A stretch of DNA of 64,000 nucleotides, taken from Alloyangia pacifica. Lineage in GTDB: Bacteria > Pseudomonadota > Alphaproteobacteria > Rhodobacterales > Rhodobacteraceae. The DNA is taken from contig NZ_JAIVKX010000003.1 of assembly GCF_020524285.1 (NCBI RefSeq), positions 248,001 through 312,000 of the forward strand, given 5' to 3'. The notes beneath the pieces were generated by a model, which searched no databases, had not been told where the DNA came from, and saw only the letters and a list, made by a program, of their open reading frames with translations. The position numbers were made by a program, and so were the translations under genes. Of this stretch, positions 29,117-38,212 are shown one piece after another; the stretch's first letter is position 1, and each line of letters starts with the position of its first letter.

Positions 29117-31042
29117 TCAGGCGCGCTTGTTCAGGATGTCGACGCCGAGCGTGGTGAGGACCTTTTCCTCGATCTGCTCGGCGTTGAGGCCGGCCGTCGC
29201 GTACATGTCTGCCGGGCTCGAGTGGTCGATGAAGGTGTCGGGCAGCACCATCGAGCGGAACTTCAGCCCGTGGTCGAAGACACCCTCGTCCGACAGGAGC
29301 TGCGCGACATGGCTGCCGAAACCGCCGACCGCGCCTTCCTCGATGCAAATCAGCGCCTCGTGGTCCTGCGCCAGCTGCAGGATGAGTTCCCGGTCGAGCG
29401 GCTTGGCGAAGCGGGCGTCGGCCACGGTCGGCGAGATGCCGCGGGCCTCGAGTTTCTCGCAGGCCTTGAGCACCTCCTGCAGGCGCGTGCCGAAGCTGAG
29501 GATCGCCACGCGGCTGCCGGTCCGGACCATCCGGCCCTTGCCGATCGGCAGGATCTGCGGGGTCTCGGGCATCTCGACGCCCACCCCCTCGCCGCGCGGG
29601 TAGCGGAAGGCAATCGGTCCCTCGTCATGCGCGGCGGCGGTGGCCACCATGTTGACCAGCTCGGCCTCGTCGGCGGCGGCCATGACCACCATGCCCGGCA
29701 GGTTCGCCATGAAGGCCACGTCGTAGGCGCCGGCATGGGTGGCACCATCGGCGCCCACAAGCCCGGCGCGGTCGATGGCGAAACGCACCGGCAGGCGCTG
29801 GATCGCCACGTCATGCACCACCTGGTCGTAGCCGCGCTGCAGGAAGGTGGAATACATCGCGCAGAAGGGCTTCAGCCCGCCCGCCGCGAGACCGGCGGAG
29901 AAGGTCACCCCGTGCTGCTCGGCGATGCCCACGTCGAAGACGCGGTCCGGGAAGCGCTCGGCCATCAGGTCGAGTCCGGTGCCGTCGGGCATGGCGGCGG
30001 TCACCGCGCAGATGCGCGGGTCCTCGGCGGCGAGCTGGGTCAGGGTCTTGGCGAAGACCTTGGTATAGGCCGGCGCGTTGGACGGGGCCTTCTTCTGCTC
30101 GCCGGTGATCACGTCGAACTTGGCGCGGGCATGGCCGCGATCGGCGGAATCCTCGGCCGGGGCGTAGCCCTTGCCCTTCTTGGTCAGCGCGTGGATCAGG
30201 ATCGGCCCGGTGGCGCGCGCCTTCACCGTGCGCAGCACCGGCAGCAGCTGGTGCAGGTCGTGCCCGTCGATCGGGCCGAGGTAGGAAAAGCCCAGCTCCT
30301 CGAACAGCGTGCCGCCCACGGTCATCGACTTCAGCACGTCCTTGGCACGCTTGGCGCCTTCGCGGAACGGCGGCGGCAGCAGGCTGACGGCACCCTTGGC
30401 CGCGGCCTTGAGGTCATGAAACGGCGCCTCGGCGTAGAGCCGGCTGAGATAGGAGGACATGGCGCCGGTGGGCGGCGCGATCGACATCTCGTTGTCGTTG
30501 AGGATAACGATCAGCCGCTTGCCGAGGTGGCCGGCGTTGTTCATCGCCTCGAAGGCCATGCCCGCCGACATCGAGCCGTCACCGATCACCGCGATGGCGT
30601 CGCCAAGCCCGGTGTCGCAGTTGCCGCCCAGCTCACGCGCCATGGCGAAGCCGAGGGCGGCGCTGATCGAGGTCGAGCTGTGACCCGCGCCGAAAGGATC
30701 GTAGGGCGATTCCGAGCGTTTCGCGAAGCCCGACAGCCCGTCCTTCATGCGCAGGGTGCGGATGCGGTCGCGGCGGCCGGTGAGAATCTTGTGCGGGTAG
30801 CACTGGTGCGAGACGTCCCAGATCAGCTTGTCGCGCGGCGTGTCGAAAACCGCGTGCAATGCCACCGTCAGCTCCACCACGCCGAGCCCCGCGCCGAGAT
30901 GGCCGCCGGTTTCGGACACCGCCGAAACGGTTTCGGCGCGCAGCTCATGCGCGAGACGGATCAGCTCGTCATCCGAGAGCCGCTTGAGATCGGCGGGCGT
31001 GGTCACGCGGTCGAGAAGGGGCGTCTCGGGGCGGGAGGACAT
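29117..31042 (-). CDS. dxs: 1-deoxy-D-xylulose-5-phosphate synthase
   Basis: Thiamine-diphosphate enzyme making DXP from pyruvate and glyceraldehyde 3-phosphate, the entry to the MEP isoprenoid pathway and to thiamine and pyridoxal synthesis. It has 641 residues, the normal length. Motifs are [14 protein letters not shown], the ThDP motif [16 protein letters not shown], the catalytic glutamate in [12 protein letters not shown], and [16 protein letters not shown] lies six bases before the ATG. It follows ispA directly in the same operon. Confidence 0.97.
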   Translation of the reverse strand: MSSRPETPLLDRVTTPADLKRLSDDELIRLAHELRAETVSAVSETGGHLGAGLGVVELTVALHAVFDTPRDKLIWDVSHQCYPHKILTGRRDRIRTLRMKDGLSGFAKRSESPYDPFGAGHSSTSISAALGFAMARELGGNCDTGLGDAIAVIGDGSMSAGMAFEAMNNAGHLGKRLIVILNDNEMSIAPPTGAMSSYLSRLYAEAPFHDLKAAAKGAVSLLPPPFREGAKRAKDVLKSMTVGGTLFEELGFSYLGPIDGHDLHQLLPVLRTVKARATGPILIHALTKKGKGYAPAEDSADRGHARAKFDVITGEQKKAPSNAPAYTKVFAKTLTQLAAEDPRICAVTAAMPDGTGLDLMAERFPDRVFDVGIAEQHGVTFSAGLAAGGLKPFCAMYSTFLQRGYDQVVHDVAIQRLPVRFAIDRAGLVGADGATHAGAYDVAFMANLPGMVVMAAADEAELVNMVATAAAHDEGPIAFRYPRGEGVGVEMPETPQILPIGKGRMVRTGSRVAILSFGTRLQEVLKACEKLEARGISPTVADARFAKPLDRELILQLAQDHEALICIEEGAVGGFGSHVAQLLSDEGVFDHGLKFRSMVLPDTFIDHSSPADMYATAGLNAEQIEEKVLTTLGVDILNKRA

Positions 31043-31059
31043 GGGGTGCACCTCTGGCG

Positions 31060-31929
31060 TCAGTTGCTGCGGGAGATAACGAAGCGGGCTGCCGCCCGCA
31101 AGTTTTCCGCCCGGTCTGCATAGGGAGATAGCGCGTCGCAGGCCTCGTCCACCAGCTGCTGCGCGCGCAGCTTCGCGGCGTCGAGACCGAGCAGCGACAC
31201 GAAGGTGGCCTTGCCGCGTCCGGCGTCCTTGCCCACGGCCTTGCCCATCATCGCCGCATCGCCCTCGACGTCGAGGATGTCGTCGGCGATCTGGAAGGCG
31301 AGGCCGAGCCGGCCCGCGTAGGCGGTGAGCGGCGCGGGGTCGACCTCGGCCAGCCGCGCGCCGGCCTCGGCGGACCAGCGGATCAGCGCCCCGGTCTTGC
31401 CGGCCTGAAGCGCGGTGATCTGCGCCAGATCGAGCGGCACGTCGGTGGCCTCGGCGGCCATGTCGAGCGCCTGGCCCATGACCATGCCGCGCGCGCCCGC
31501 GGCGCGGGCCAGCGACAGCGCGAGATCGGCGCGCACCTCGCCCGAGGGATGGCAGCGCGGGTCGCTCACAAGCTCGAAGCCGAGCGCCTGCAGCGCGTCC
31601 CCGGCGAGGACCGCCGTTGCCTCGTCCCACTTGCGGTGCACCGTGGGCAGGCCGCGGCGCAGGTCGTCATCGTCCATGCAGGGCAGGTCGTCATGCACCA
31701 GCGAATAGGCGTGCACCGCCTCGATGGCGCAGGCGGGCCAGATCGCGTGGCCCTCGGGCACGCCGTGCAACCGCGCCGATTCCAGCACCAGGTAGCCGCG
31801 CAGCGCCTTGCCGCCGCGGGTGGCATAGCCCATGGCATCGACCACGGGCAGCGCCTCGTGCTCGTCCAGAACGCTTTCGAGGTGGGCGGCGACCGCCGCC
31901 GCCGCACCGACCAGGGATTCCACGAACAT
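31060..31929 (-). CDS. ispA: farnesyl/geranyl diphosphate synthase (polyprenyl synthetase family)
   Basis: Condenses IPP with allylic diphosphates, 289 residues. The first aspartate-rich motif is in [15 protein letters not shown] and the second is DDILD in [10 protein letters not shown]. It lies between xseB and dxs, the usual order in this group. Chain length (C10 or C15) cannot be set from the sequence alone. Confidence 0.94.
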   Translation of the reverse strand: MFVESLVGAAAAVAAHLESVLDEHEALPVVDAMGYATRGGKALRGYLVLESARLHGVPEGHAIWPACAIEAVHAYSLVHDDLPCMDDDDLRRGLPTVHRKWDEATAVLAGDALQALGFELVSDPRCHPSGEVRADLALSLARAAGARGMVMGQALDMAAEATDVPLDLAQITALQAGKTGALIRWSAEAGARLAEVDPAPLTAYAGRLGLAFQIADDILDVEGDAAMMGKAVGKDAGRGKATFVSLLGLDAAKLRAQQLVDEACDALSPYADRAENLRAAARFVISRSN

Positions 31930-31935
31930 GGGAGG

Positions 31936-32178
31936 TCAGAGCCCCTCGACCGGCTTGGTGCCCGCGGGCTCGCCGTTCGCGTCGAGGGTGATGGCGGCGA
32001 CCTTTTCTTCCGCCGCCTTGAGCTTGGTCTCGCAATGCTTCCGCAGCTCGCTGCCGCGCTGGTAGAGCGAGATCGACTCCTCCAGCGGCACTTCGCCGCG
32101 TTCGAGCTGGGTCACCACCTGCTCGAGCTCCGCCATTGCCTGTTCAAAGCTCATCTCCGCGACGGGGGTGTCAGTCAT
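31936..32178 (-). CDS. xseB: exodeoxyribonuclease VII small subunit
   Basis: An 80-residue coiled-coil small subunit of ExoVII, a single-strand-specific exonuclease; the large subunit XseA is not in the window. The family core MSFEQAMAELEQVVTQLERG and SISLYQRGSELRKHCE is clear. Its start overlaps the stop of the HDAC-like gene (ATGA), and ispA starts six bases after it. Confidence 0.94.
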   Translation of the reverse strand: MTDTPVAEMSFEQAMAELEQVVTQLERGEVPLEESISLYQRGSELRKHCETKLKAAEEKVAAITLDANGEPAGTKPVEGL

Positions 32179-33101
32179 CTGCCTGCCTCGATCAATTCTT
32201 GTACGTGCACCCGGGCCGAGTCCGCGAGCGCGCGCAGATCATAACCACCTTCGAGAACCGAGACCACCCGCCCCTGCGCGGAGCCCTGCGCAAGCCGGCA
32301 CAGCTCGCGCGTGAGCCAGCGGAAGTCCTCCTCGCGCCAGTTGAGCTCGGCCAGCGGGTCGTCGGCATGGGCGTCGAAGCCGGCCGAGATGAGGATGAGC
32401 TCGGGCTGGAAGCCCGCGAGTCGCGGGAAGGCATGTTCGGTATAGGCGGCCCGCATCTCGGCTCCGCCGCTGCCCGGCGGCAGCGGCAGGTTGAGCACGT
32501 TGTCTTGACCGCCGGCCTCGCTGGCGGCGCCCGTGCCGGGCCAAAGGGGATATTGCTGCGAGGTGATGAGCAGCGCGCGGGGCTCGTCCCAGAGCAGCGC
32601 CTGGGTGCCGTTGCCGTGGTGCACGTCGAAGTCGACGATGGCGACCCGGTCCAGCCCGTGCCGGTCCAGCGCGTGTTTCGCCGCGATGGCGGCATTGCCG
32701 AAGAGGCAGAACCCCATGGGCGTATCAGCCTCGGCGTGGTGCCCCGGCGGACGGGTGGCGCAGAAGGCGGTCTTTGCCTCGCCCGCCAGCACCGCATCCA
32801 CCGCCCGCACCGCGCCGCCGACCCCGCGGCGGGCGGCCTCGAGCGAGCGCGGCGAGAGCCAGGTGTCGGCGTCGAGCGGGATCAGCCCCTCGCCCGGCAG
32901 CGCACCGATCAGCCGGTCGAGATAGGCCTGAGGGTGCACGCGCAGGATGTCGCGATCCTCGCAGCGCGGCGCGGCGAGGCGCAGCAGGTCGAGCCCCTGC
33001 AGCGCGTGCAGCACGTGGTCGAGACGGGCCACCTGCTCGGGATGGCCATCGGGGGTCAGGTGGTCGAGACAGTCGGCATGGGTGATCAGCGCGCAGCCCA
33101 T
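32175..33101 (-). CDS. histone deacetylase family hydrolase
   Basis: A 308-residue zinc-dependent deacetylase of the HDAC/acetoin-utilisation/acetylpolyamine amidohydrolase superfamily. Signatures are RPPGHHAEADTPMGFC with the tandem catalytic histidines, the zinc ligands in DFDVHHGNGTQ and SAGFDAHADDPL, and LEGGYDL. AGGAGGG precedes the ATG. It heads an xseB-ispA-dxs operon, but no functional link is evident. The substrate may be an acetylated polyamine or lysine. Confidence 0.9.
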   Translation of the reverse strand: MGCALITHADCLDHLTPDGHPEQVARLDHVLHALQGLDLLRLAAPRCEDRDILRVHPQAYLDRLIGALPGEGLIPLDADTWLSPRSLEAARRGVGGAVRAVDAVLAGEAKTAFCATRPPGHHAEADTPMGFCLFGNAAIAAKHALDRHGLDRVAIVDFDVHHGNGTQALLWDEPRALLITSQQYPLWPGTGAASEAGGQDNVLNLPLPPGSGGAEMRAAYTEHAFPRLAGFQPELILISAGFDAHADDPLAELNWREEDFRWLTRELCRLAQGSAQGRVVSVLEGGYDLRALADSARVHVQELIEAGR

Positions 33102-33267
33102 TGCAGCCCTCCTCCGGTTGCGGGTTCGGCTCAGGAGACCGCAATTCCTCTGCAGGAACAAGGGGAGGTGGCGCCGGCAGCGGCCTGTCGCACAGCCGCG
33201 CCCGAAATCGCCGCTGAGACAGGAGCGGCGGCGCACCGCGCGTCAATCCGGTCTGCTCAGTGTCCGC

Positions 33268-33972
33268 TCAATCCGGCGCCAGCATGTAGCCCGCGCCGCG
33301 CACGGTCTGCAGGTAGCGCGGCTGCTTCGGGTCGCTCTCGATCTTGCGGCGCAGGCGGGTGATCTGCACGTCCACCGCGCGCTCCTGTGCCTGCCCCTTG
33401 TCGCGGCCCAATTCCTCGACCAGCCGGGTGCGGCTCAGCGCCTCGCCCGGACGGGCCGAGAAGATGCGCATCAGCTGGCTCTCCGTGGCAGTCAGCCGCA
33501 CCAGGTCGTCGCCATGCCACATCTCGCCGCGTTCGAGGTCATAGCGGATCGGCCCAAGCGTCAGCAGCTTGGGCTGCAGCGCCTCGGCGACCGGGCTCTC
33601 GGGCATGCGGCGCAGGATGGCGTTGATCCGCAGCAGCAGCTCCTTGGGCTCAAAGGGCTTCGCCAAGTAGTCGTCCGCCCCGGCCTCGAGCCCGGCGATG
33701 CGGTCCTCGGTCTCGCCGCGCGCGGTAAGCAGCATGATCGGCGTGTGGCGGGTCTCGCGGATGGCGCGGGTGAGGCTGATGCCATCCTCGCCCGGCATCA
33801 TCACGTCGAGCACGATCAGGTCGAAGTCGAGCCCTGCCATGAGCCGCCGTGCATGCGCCGCGTCGCGCGCCGCGCTGACCAGAAATCCGTGCCGGATCAG
33901 AAACTTCTGCAAAAGGCTCCGGATGCGTTCGTCATCGTCGACGATCAGCAGATGGGCATCGGGATCGCTCAT
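33268..33972 (-). CDS. petR: OmpR-family response regulator, PetR-like
   Basis: A 234-residue two-component regulator. The receiver domain has the acidic pocket LLIVDDDERIR, the phospho-acceptor aspartate in LIVLDVMMPGEDG and lysine in AKPFEPKELLL. The C-terminal winged helix ends in VQITRLRRKIE and VRGAGYML. It overlaps the MarR-type gene upstream by ATGA; this petP-petR pair is known from Rhodobacter capsulatus, where PetR is reported to be needed for growth. No kinase or petABC is adjacent here, so the name rests on gene order. Confidence 0.85.
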   Translation of the reverse strand: MSDPDAHLLIVDDDERIRSLLQKFLIRHGFLVSAARDAAHARRLMAGLDFDLIVLDVMMPGEDGISLTRAIRETRHTPIMLLTARGETEDRIAGLEAGADDYLAKPFEPKELLLRINAILRRMPESPVAEALQPKLLTLGPIRYDLERGEMWHGDDLVRLTATESQLMRIFSARPGEALSRTRLVEELGRDKGQAQERAVDVQITRLRRKIESDPKQPRYLQTVRGAGYMLAPD

Positions 33973-34481
33973 CCGCGGTTCTCCCGCAGCTTCTGGTACT
34001 GGCGCTGCATCTCGGGGTCCATCATCGCCTCGAGCACTTGCTTGAAGCCCGCGACAGCCTCTGGGCCGACCTGCCGGTAGGCGGCGCGCATGCGGGCGCG
34101 CTGCGCATCCGAAAGCTGCTTTTCCAGCGCGTCCCCGGCCTCGGTCAGGTAGAGGTGCCGCTCGCGCTTGTCGGCCCGTCCGACGCGGCTTTCGACCAGC
34201 CCGTCCTCGACCAGCGTGCGCAGCACCCGGTTCAGCGACTGCTTGGTGACACCGAGAATGTTGAGCAGGTTGTTCACCGTGGTGCCCGGCGCGCAATGGA
34301 TGAAATGGATCGCCCGGTGATGCGCCCGGCCGTAGCTGAGCCCCTGCAGGATGCGGTCCGGGTCTGCGGTGAAACCGCGATAGGCGAAGAACATCGCCTC
34401 GATCCCCTGCCGCAGTTGCTCATCCGTCAGATAGAGGAGCGACTCACCGCCCAGAACCTGACTTGCCGACGCGTCTGCCAT
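33969..34481 (-). CDS. petP: MarR family transcriptional regulator, PetP-like
   Basis: A 170-residue MarR-type winged-helix regulator (GTTVNNLLNILGVTKQSLNR is the recognition region, followed by SRVGRADKRERHLYLTEAG, the wing). It is translationally coupled to petR. ATG at 34481 is chosen because AGAGGG precedes it; an upstream GTG at 34508 has no such signal. The divergent ilvE promoter lies immediately upstream. Confidence 0.85.
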   Translation of the reverse strand: MADASASQVLGGESLLYLTDEQLRQGIEAMFFAYRGFTADPDRILQGLSYGRAHHRAIHFIHCAPGTTVNNLLNILGVTKQSLNRVLRTLVEDGLVESRVGRADKRERHLYLTEAGDALEKQLSDAQRARMRAAYRQVGPEAVAGFKQVLEAMMDPEMQRQYQKLRENRG

Positions 34482-34523
34482 AAATCCCTCTGCGTTCGTT
34501 TTCTGCACTTTAAGTCAGCGTTG

Positions 34524-34552
34524 TTGACATTCCAATAGCGAACTGTTAGCGA
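34524..34552 (+). promoter_or_regulatory. putative sigma-70 promoter for ilvE
   Basis: TTGACA (34524-34529) is followed after 17 bases by TAGCGA (34547-34552), about 85 bases before the ilvE ATG. The same TTGAC(A/G)-N17-TAGCGA layout occurs before metK. The -35 box lies in the inverted repeat GTCA...TGAC (34514-34528). The -10 match to TATAAT is poor, so support is moderate. Confidence 0.45.
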
Positions 34553-34636
34553 GTCGCAGTTTTTGCGCAACATTATGTCCAGTCCGGACCTAAGAGGCGC
34601 AACTAATGCAAAGCGCCTATGTGAAGGAGATGACCC

Positions 34637-35506
34637 ATGGACGGAGCTTTCGACGATCGCGACGGCAAAATCTGGATGGACGGCCAGATGGTGGAATGGC
34701 GGGATGCCAAGGTACACGTCCTGACGCATGCGCTGCATTACGCGAGCTCCGTCTTCGAGGGGGAGCGGGCCTACAACGGCAAGATCTTCCTCGGCCACGA
34801 GCACTCGAAGCGCCTGCATTTCTCGGCCGGCGAACTCGATTTCGAGATCCCCTACACCGCCGAAGAGATCGACGCGGCCAAGGACGCCGTGCTGAAGGCG
34901 AACGGCTTCACCGATGCCTACGTCCGGGCGGTGGCCTGGCGCGGGGCCGGTCAGGACATGGGTGTCGCCTCGGCGCGCAACCCGGTGCGCCTGGCGATCG
35001 CGGCATGGGCCTGGGGCAACTACTACGGCGACGCCAAGATGAAGGGCGCCAAGCTCGACATCGCGAAGTGGAAGCGTCCGAGCCCCGAGACCATCCCGGT
35101 GCACGCCAAGGCGGCGGGTCTCTACATGATCTGCACCACCTCGAAGCACGCGGCGGAAGCCAAGGGCTGCTCGGATGCGCTGTTTATGGACTACCGCGGT
35201 TACGTGGCCGAGGCGACCGGCGCCAACATCTTCTTCGTCAAGGACGGTGAAGTGCACACGCCGACCCCCGATTGCTTCCTCAACGGGCTGACCCGCCAGA
35301 CGGTGATCAAGCTGCTGAAGGAAAAGGGCATCACCGTGCATGAGCGCCACATCATGCCCGAGGAGATGGAAGGCTTCGAGCAGTGCTGGCTGACCGGCAC
35401 CGCCGCCGAGGTGACCCCCGTGGGCCAGATCGGCGATTACACCTTCGAGGTCGGCGCGCTGACCCGCGACATCGCCGAGACCTACGAAAAGCTGGTCCGC
35501 GCCTAA
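34637..35506 (+). CDS. ilvE: branched-chain amino acid aminotransferase
   Basis: PLP-dependent class IV aminotransferase for the last step of Leu, Ile and Val synthesis, 289 residues. It has HALHYASSVFEGERAY near the N-terminus, the PLP lysine in IPVHAKAAGLYM, and the EATGANIFFVKDGEV and LTGTAAEVTPVGQI landmarks. AAGGAG precedes the ATG. D-amino-acid aminotransferase is less likely given the first motif. Confidence 0.93.
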   Translation: MDGAFDDRDGKIWMDGQMVEWRDAKVHVLTHALHYASSVFEGERAYNGKIFLGHEHSKRLHFSAGELDFEIPYTAEEIDAAKDAVLKANGFTDAYVRAVAWRGAGQDMGVASARNPVRLAIAAWAWGNYYGDAKMKGAKLDIAKWKRPSPETIPVHAKAAGLYMICTTSKHAAEAKGCSDALFMDYRGYVAEATGANIFFVKDGEVHTPTPDCFLNGLTRQTVIKLLKEKGITVHERHIMPEEMEGFEQCWLTGTAAEVTPVGQIGDYTFEVGALTRDIAETYEKLVRA

Positions 35507-35550
35507 GCGGCCGCTTCGGGGGCCTGGCCCCCGCCCCGGGTTTCGCATCC

Positions 35551-35581
35551 CAAACGGCCCGCGCCTCGCGCGGGCCGTTTG
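35551..35581 (+). terminator. hairpin terminator after ilvE
   Basis: AAACGGCCCGCG pairs with CGCGGGCCGTTT around a short loop, with the T's formed by the stem itself. It lies 45 bases after the stop, with a second small hairpin GGGGGCCTGGCCCCC before it. Confidence 0.75.
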
Positions 35582-35595
35582 CATGTGCAGGCGTC

Positions 35596-35640
35596 GCCTG
35601 ACGCTACCCCGCCTGACGCTGCCCCGCCTGGCGCTGCCCC
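35596..35640. repeat. three tandem copies of a 15-bp unit
   Basis: The unit GCCTGACGCTGCCCC occurs three times with single-base changes (35596-35610, 35611-35625, 35626-35640), between the convergent ilvE and PAS-protein genes. It is probably slippage-derived and has no coding role. Confidence 0.8.
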
Positions 35641-35654
35641 GTTGGGGGCATGGC

Positions 35655-36905
35655 TCAGCTCATGGCGCGCAGCATGGCCGTGTTGGACTGGATGACCGTG
35701 TTCAGCTCGACGATCCGCGCCAGCCGCGCCTCGATCTCATCCTGCCCCGCGTCGAGTTGGTCAACGATCCCCGCCAGCGAGTCGCCGCTGCCGCTGAGCG
35801 CCGCGCTCTCGATCTTGCACATCATGCGGGTGGAGCTGAGCCCGGTGACGTAGCGCTTCATGTCCAGCACCGAGCGGCCGAGCCGCGTCGCCTCGATCTC
35901 GACCACCTTCAGGGCGTCGATGGCCGCTTTCTGGAAGGCGACCTCCTCGGCGATCAGGGTTTCCTTGTCGCGTATCACGTCCTCCTTGGCGGCGGCATGG
36001 CGCACATCTTCCTGGAAGATGGCCGACATCTCTGCCTGCAGGCTGCCCGCATTGACCAGGAACTGGCCCTGCTGGATGGTCGAGAGCATGCGCATGTAGG
36101 TGCTGTCCTCGCCCTCGACAAAGCCGCGCACCCAGGCGGCCATCTCGTCAAGCATCGAGCCGTAATTGACCGAGATCGCGCTGATCGGGCCGCCGGCGTT
36201 TTCCAGCCGCGACGCGAGGATGCGCATGTTCATCGGCACCGTGCGGATCGCCTTGATGATCTCGGTCATCCGGTCGGTTTCCTCGCGGATCTGCAGGATC
36301 GTCTTGGCCATTGTCTGGAATCGCATCTGACGCGGACCCAGCTTGGTGCCCATGCGCGGCGCCCGCGCCTCCAGTTCCTGTGCGAGCGCGGCGGTCATGA
36401 ACCCCTCGTAAGACGTGAAGCCGAGCTCTGCGACCTCGGCCAGCAGCATTTCCTTGCTGCGCACGGGCGACACGCCCTGCCCGGTTTCGGCCTCGCGCAG
36501 CCGGGCGTAGATTTCCTTGACCGTCTCGAGAAGGCAGCAACAGGGCTTCACCCGGACCGAGATATACCCCCCCGTGATCGGCCAGGCGACGGCCAGCACC
36601 CAGTAGTAGCGCCCGTCCTTGGACTTGTTCTTCACGTAGGCGGCGACGTAATCCCCTGCCTTCAGCTTGTCCCAGTAGAGCTGGAACACGCCTTTCGGCA
36701 TGTCGGGGTGGCGGACGAGCTTGTGGGGCGCGCCCTTCAGCTCCTCCCACATGTAGCCGGAGATCTTCCGGAACACGCTGTTGCCGTGGATGATCACCCC
36801 GCGCTCGTCGGTGCGCGAGAAGAACAGGTCCTTCAGCTCGAAGGGCACCTCGCCCACGGTGCTGTTGCGGGTCTGCGCGATGAGTTGGGAATCGTGCTGG
36901 GTCAT
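35655..36905 (-). CDS. PAS-domain protein with Aer-type sensor domain
   Basis: A 416-residue soluble protein. Residues about 24-118 form a PAS domain of the Aer redox-sensor type (VFRKISGYMWEELKGAPH, VRHPDMPKGVF, KDGRYYWVLAVAWPI). Right after it is a CCC triplet (residues 122-124). The rest, about 290 residues, is predominantly helical, without the canonical MCP signalling hairpin or membrane segments. It may be a cytoplasmic energy or redox sensor. ATG at 36905 lacks a good ribosome-binding site, but the upstream ATG lies inside a terminator stem. Confidence 0.82.
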   Translation of the reverse strand: MTQHDSQLIAQTRNSTVGEVPFELKDLFFSRTDERGVIIHGNSVFRKISGYMWEELKGAPHKLVRHPDMPKGVFQLYWDKLKAGDYVAAYVKNKSKDGRYYWVLAVAWPITGGYISVRVKPCCCLLETVKEIYARLREAETGQGVSPVRSKEMLLAEVAELGFTSYEGFMTAALAQELEARAPRMGTKLGPRQMRFQTMAKTILQIREETDRMTEIIKAIRTVPMNMRILASRLENAGGPISAISVNYGSMLDEMAAWVRGFVEGEDSTYMRMLSTIQQGQFLVNAGSLQAEMSAIFQEDVRHAAAKEDVIRDKETLIAEEVAFQKAAIDALKVVEIEATRLGRSVLDMKRYVTGLSSTRMMCKIESAALSGSGDSLAGIVDQLDAGQDEIEARLARIVELNTVIQSNTAMLRAMS

Positions 36906-36967
36906 GGGGGCCACGCGGCTGGATCTGGTGATCCGTGCAGCATGCCCCCGGCGGGTTTCCGAAACGT

Positions 36968-36995
36968 GAAGAGCCGCGGACATCCGCGGCTCTTC
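36968..36995 (-). terminator. hairpin terminator after the Pot-like operon
   Basis: A 12-bp perfect stem GAAGAGCCGCGG/CCGCGGCTCTTC with a four-base loop lies 24 bases after the last permease stop. The T tract is weak (ACGTTTC), so termination may be partial and allow read-through into the PAS gene. Confidence 0.7.
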
Positions 36996-37019
36996 CTCGT
37001 GTCTCGTGATGGTGTGCGA

Positions 37020-38207
37020 TCAGCTCGGCGACATGCCCCGCAGCCGCTCGGAACGGCGGCGCAGCATCTCGACCGTCGCCAGCAGCACGATCGAGATCCC
37101 CACCAGCACCGTCGCCGCGGCGAGGATCGTCGGCGAGAGCTGCTCGCGCAGGCCGGTGAACATCTGCCACGGCAGCGTTTGCAGCTCGGCCGAACCGATG
37201 AACAGCACCACGACCACCTCGTCGAAGGAGGTGATGAAGGCAAACAGCGCGCCCGAGATCACTCCGGGCAGGATCAGCGGCATCTGCACCCGGAAGAAGG
37301 TGGTCACCGGGTTCGCCCCCATGTTCGCCGCCGCCCGCACGAGGCTGCGGTCGAAGCCGACCAGCGTCGCGGTGACGGTGATGATCACGAAGGGAATGCC
37401 CAGCACCGCATGCGCCAGCACCACGCCCCAGAGCGTGCCGACGATGTTGATCTTCGAGTAGAAGAAATACATGCCGGTGGCCGAGATGATCAGCGGCACG
37501 ATCATCGGCGAGATCAGGATCGCCATGATCGCGCGCTTGCCCGGAACGTGGCTCTGCGACAGGCCGATGGCCGCGAGGGTGCCCAGGGTCACCGAGATGA
37601 TGGTCGCCATCGGCGCGATGATCAGCGAGTTCTTCACCGCGCTGGTCCACTCTGGGTTGGTGAAGAAGTCGCGGTAGTGCTTCAGCGAATAGCCCGCGGG
37701 ATCGAAGCGCAGCATCTCCGGCGTGAAGGTGAAGAAGTCCTGCGCGTTGAACGACAGCGGCATGACCACCAGGATCGGCGTGATCAGGAAGACGAAGATC
37801 GCACCGCAGATCACCCGGAACGTGTAGTGCCAGAGCACCTGCCGCGGGCTGAGGTAGGGCACCAGCGGCACGCGGTAGCGGCCATAGCCGATCCAGAAGG
37901 TGAACCAGCCGAAGAACCAGCCGAAGAGCAGGCCGACCAGCGCCCCGGAAACGCCCCCGAAGAGGAAGCCCAGCACGGCGAAGACCGCGATGATGCCCCA
38001 GCGCAGCGGCTTTTCCAGATCCTTCGACAGGGTCATGGCGGCATAGGCGAAACCGGCCATGACCAGCGCGCCGAGCACGATGCCGAGCAGCACCGAGCCA
38101 TTGGCCGCGCCGATGAAGACCCCGGCGAAGGCTCCCGCCGCCGCCAGAACCGGCAGGGTCAGCGAGAGGGGTTTCTTGACGGCGGGTGTGAGTATGACGT
38201 TGCTCAT
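37020..38207 (-). CDS. polyamine-type ABC transporter permease (PotC-like) with N-terminal membrane extension
   Basis: Second permease of a spermidine/putrescine-type importer, 395 residues. The canonical PotC-like part starts about residue 130 (FRVICGAIFVFLITPILVV) and contains the EAA loop RAAANMGANPVTTFFRVQMPL. The first about 125 residues add roughly four short hydrophobic helices (AGAFAGVFIGAANG, GIIAVFAVLGFLFGG, GWFFGWFTFWIG), not usual for PotC (about 265 residues). It starts five bases after the first permease stop. The substrate is unknown. Confidence 0.85.
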   Translation of the reverse strand: MSNVILTPAVKKPLSLTLPVLAAAGAFAGVFIGAANGSVLLGIVLGALVMAGFAYAAMTLSKDLEKPLRWGIIAVFAVLGFLFGGVSGALVGLLFGWFFGWFTFWIGYGRYRVPLVPYLSPRQVLWHYTFRVICGAIFVFLITPILVVMPLSFNAQDFFTFTPEMLRFDPAGYSLKHYRDFFTNPEWTSAVKNSLIIAPMATIISVTLGTLAAIGLSQSHVPGKRAIMAILISPMIVPLIISATGMYFFYSKINIVGTLWGVVLAHAVLGIPFVIITVTATLVGFDRSLVRAAANMGANPVTTFFRVQMPLILPGVISGALFAFITSFDEVVVVLFIGSAELQTLPWQMFTGLREQLSPTILAAATVLVGISIVLLATVEMLRRRSERLRGMSPS

Positions 38208-38212
38208 GTCCG

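Noticed and set aside
35596-35640. Tandem 15-bp repeats as a CRISPR or binding array
   Set aside because: Only three contiguous copies with no spacers, in a convergent gap; best seen as slippage.
36906-36983. Longer start for the PAS protein at 36983
   Set aside because: The ATG and its apparent ribosome-binding site lie inside the perfect terminator stem (36968-36995), and the extra residues are not PAS-like.
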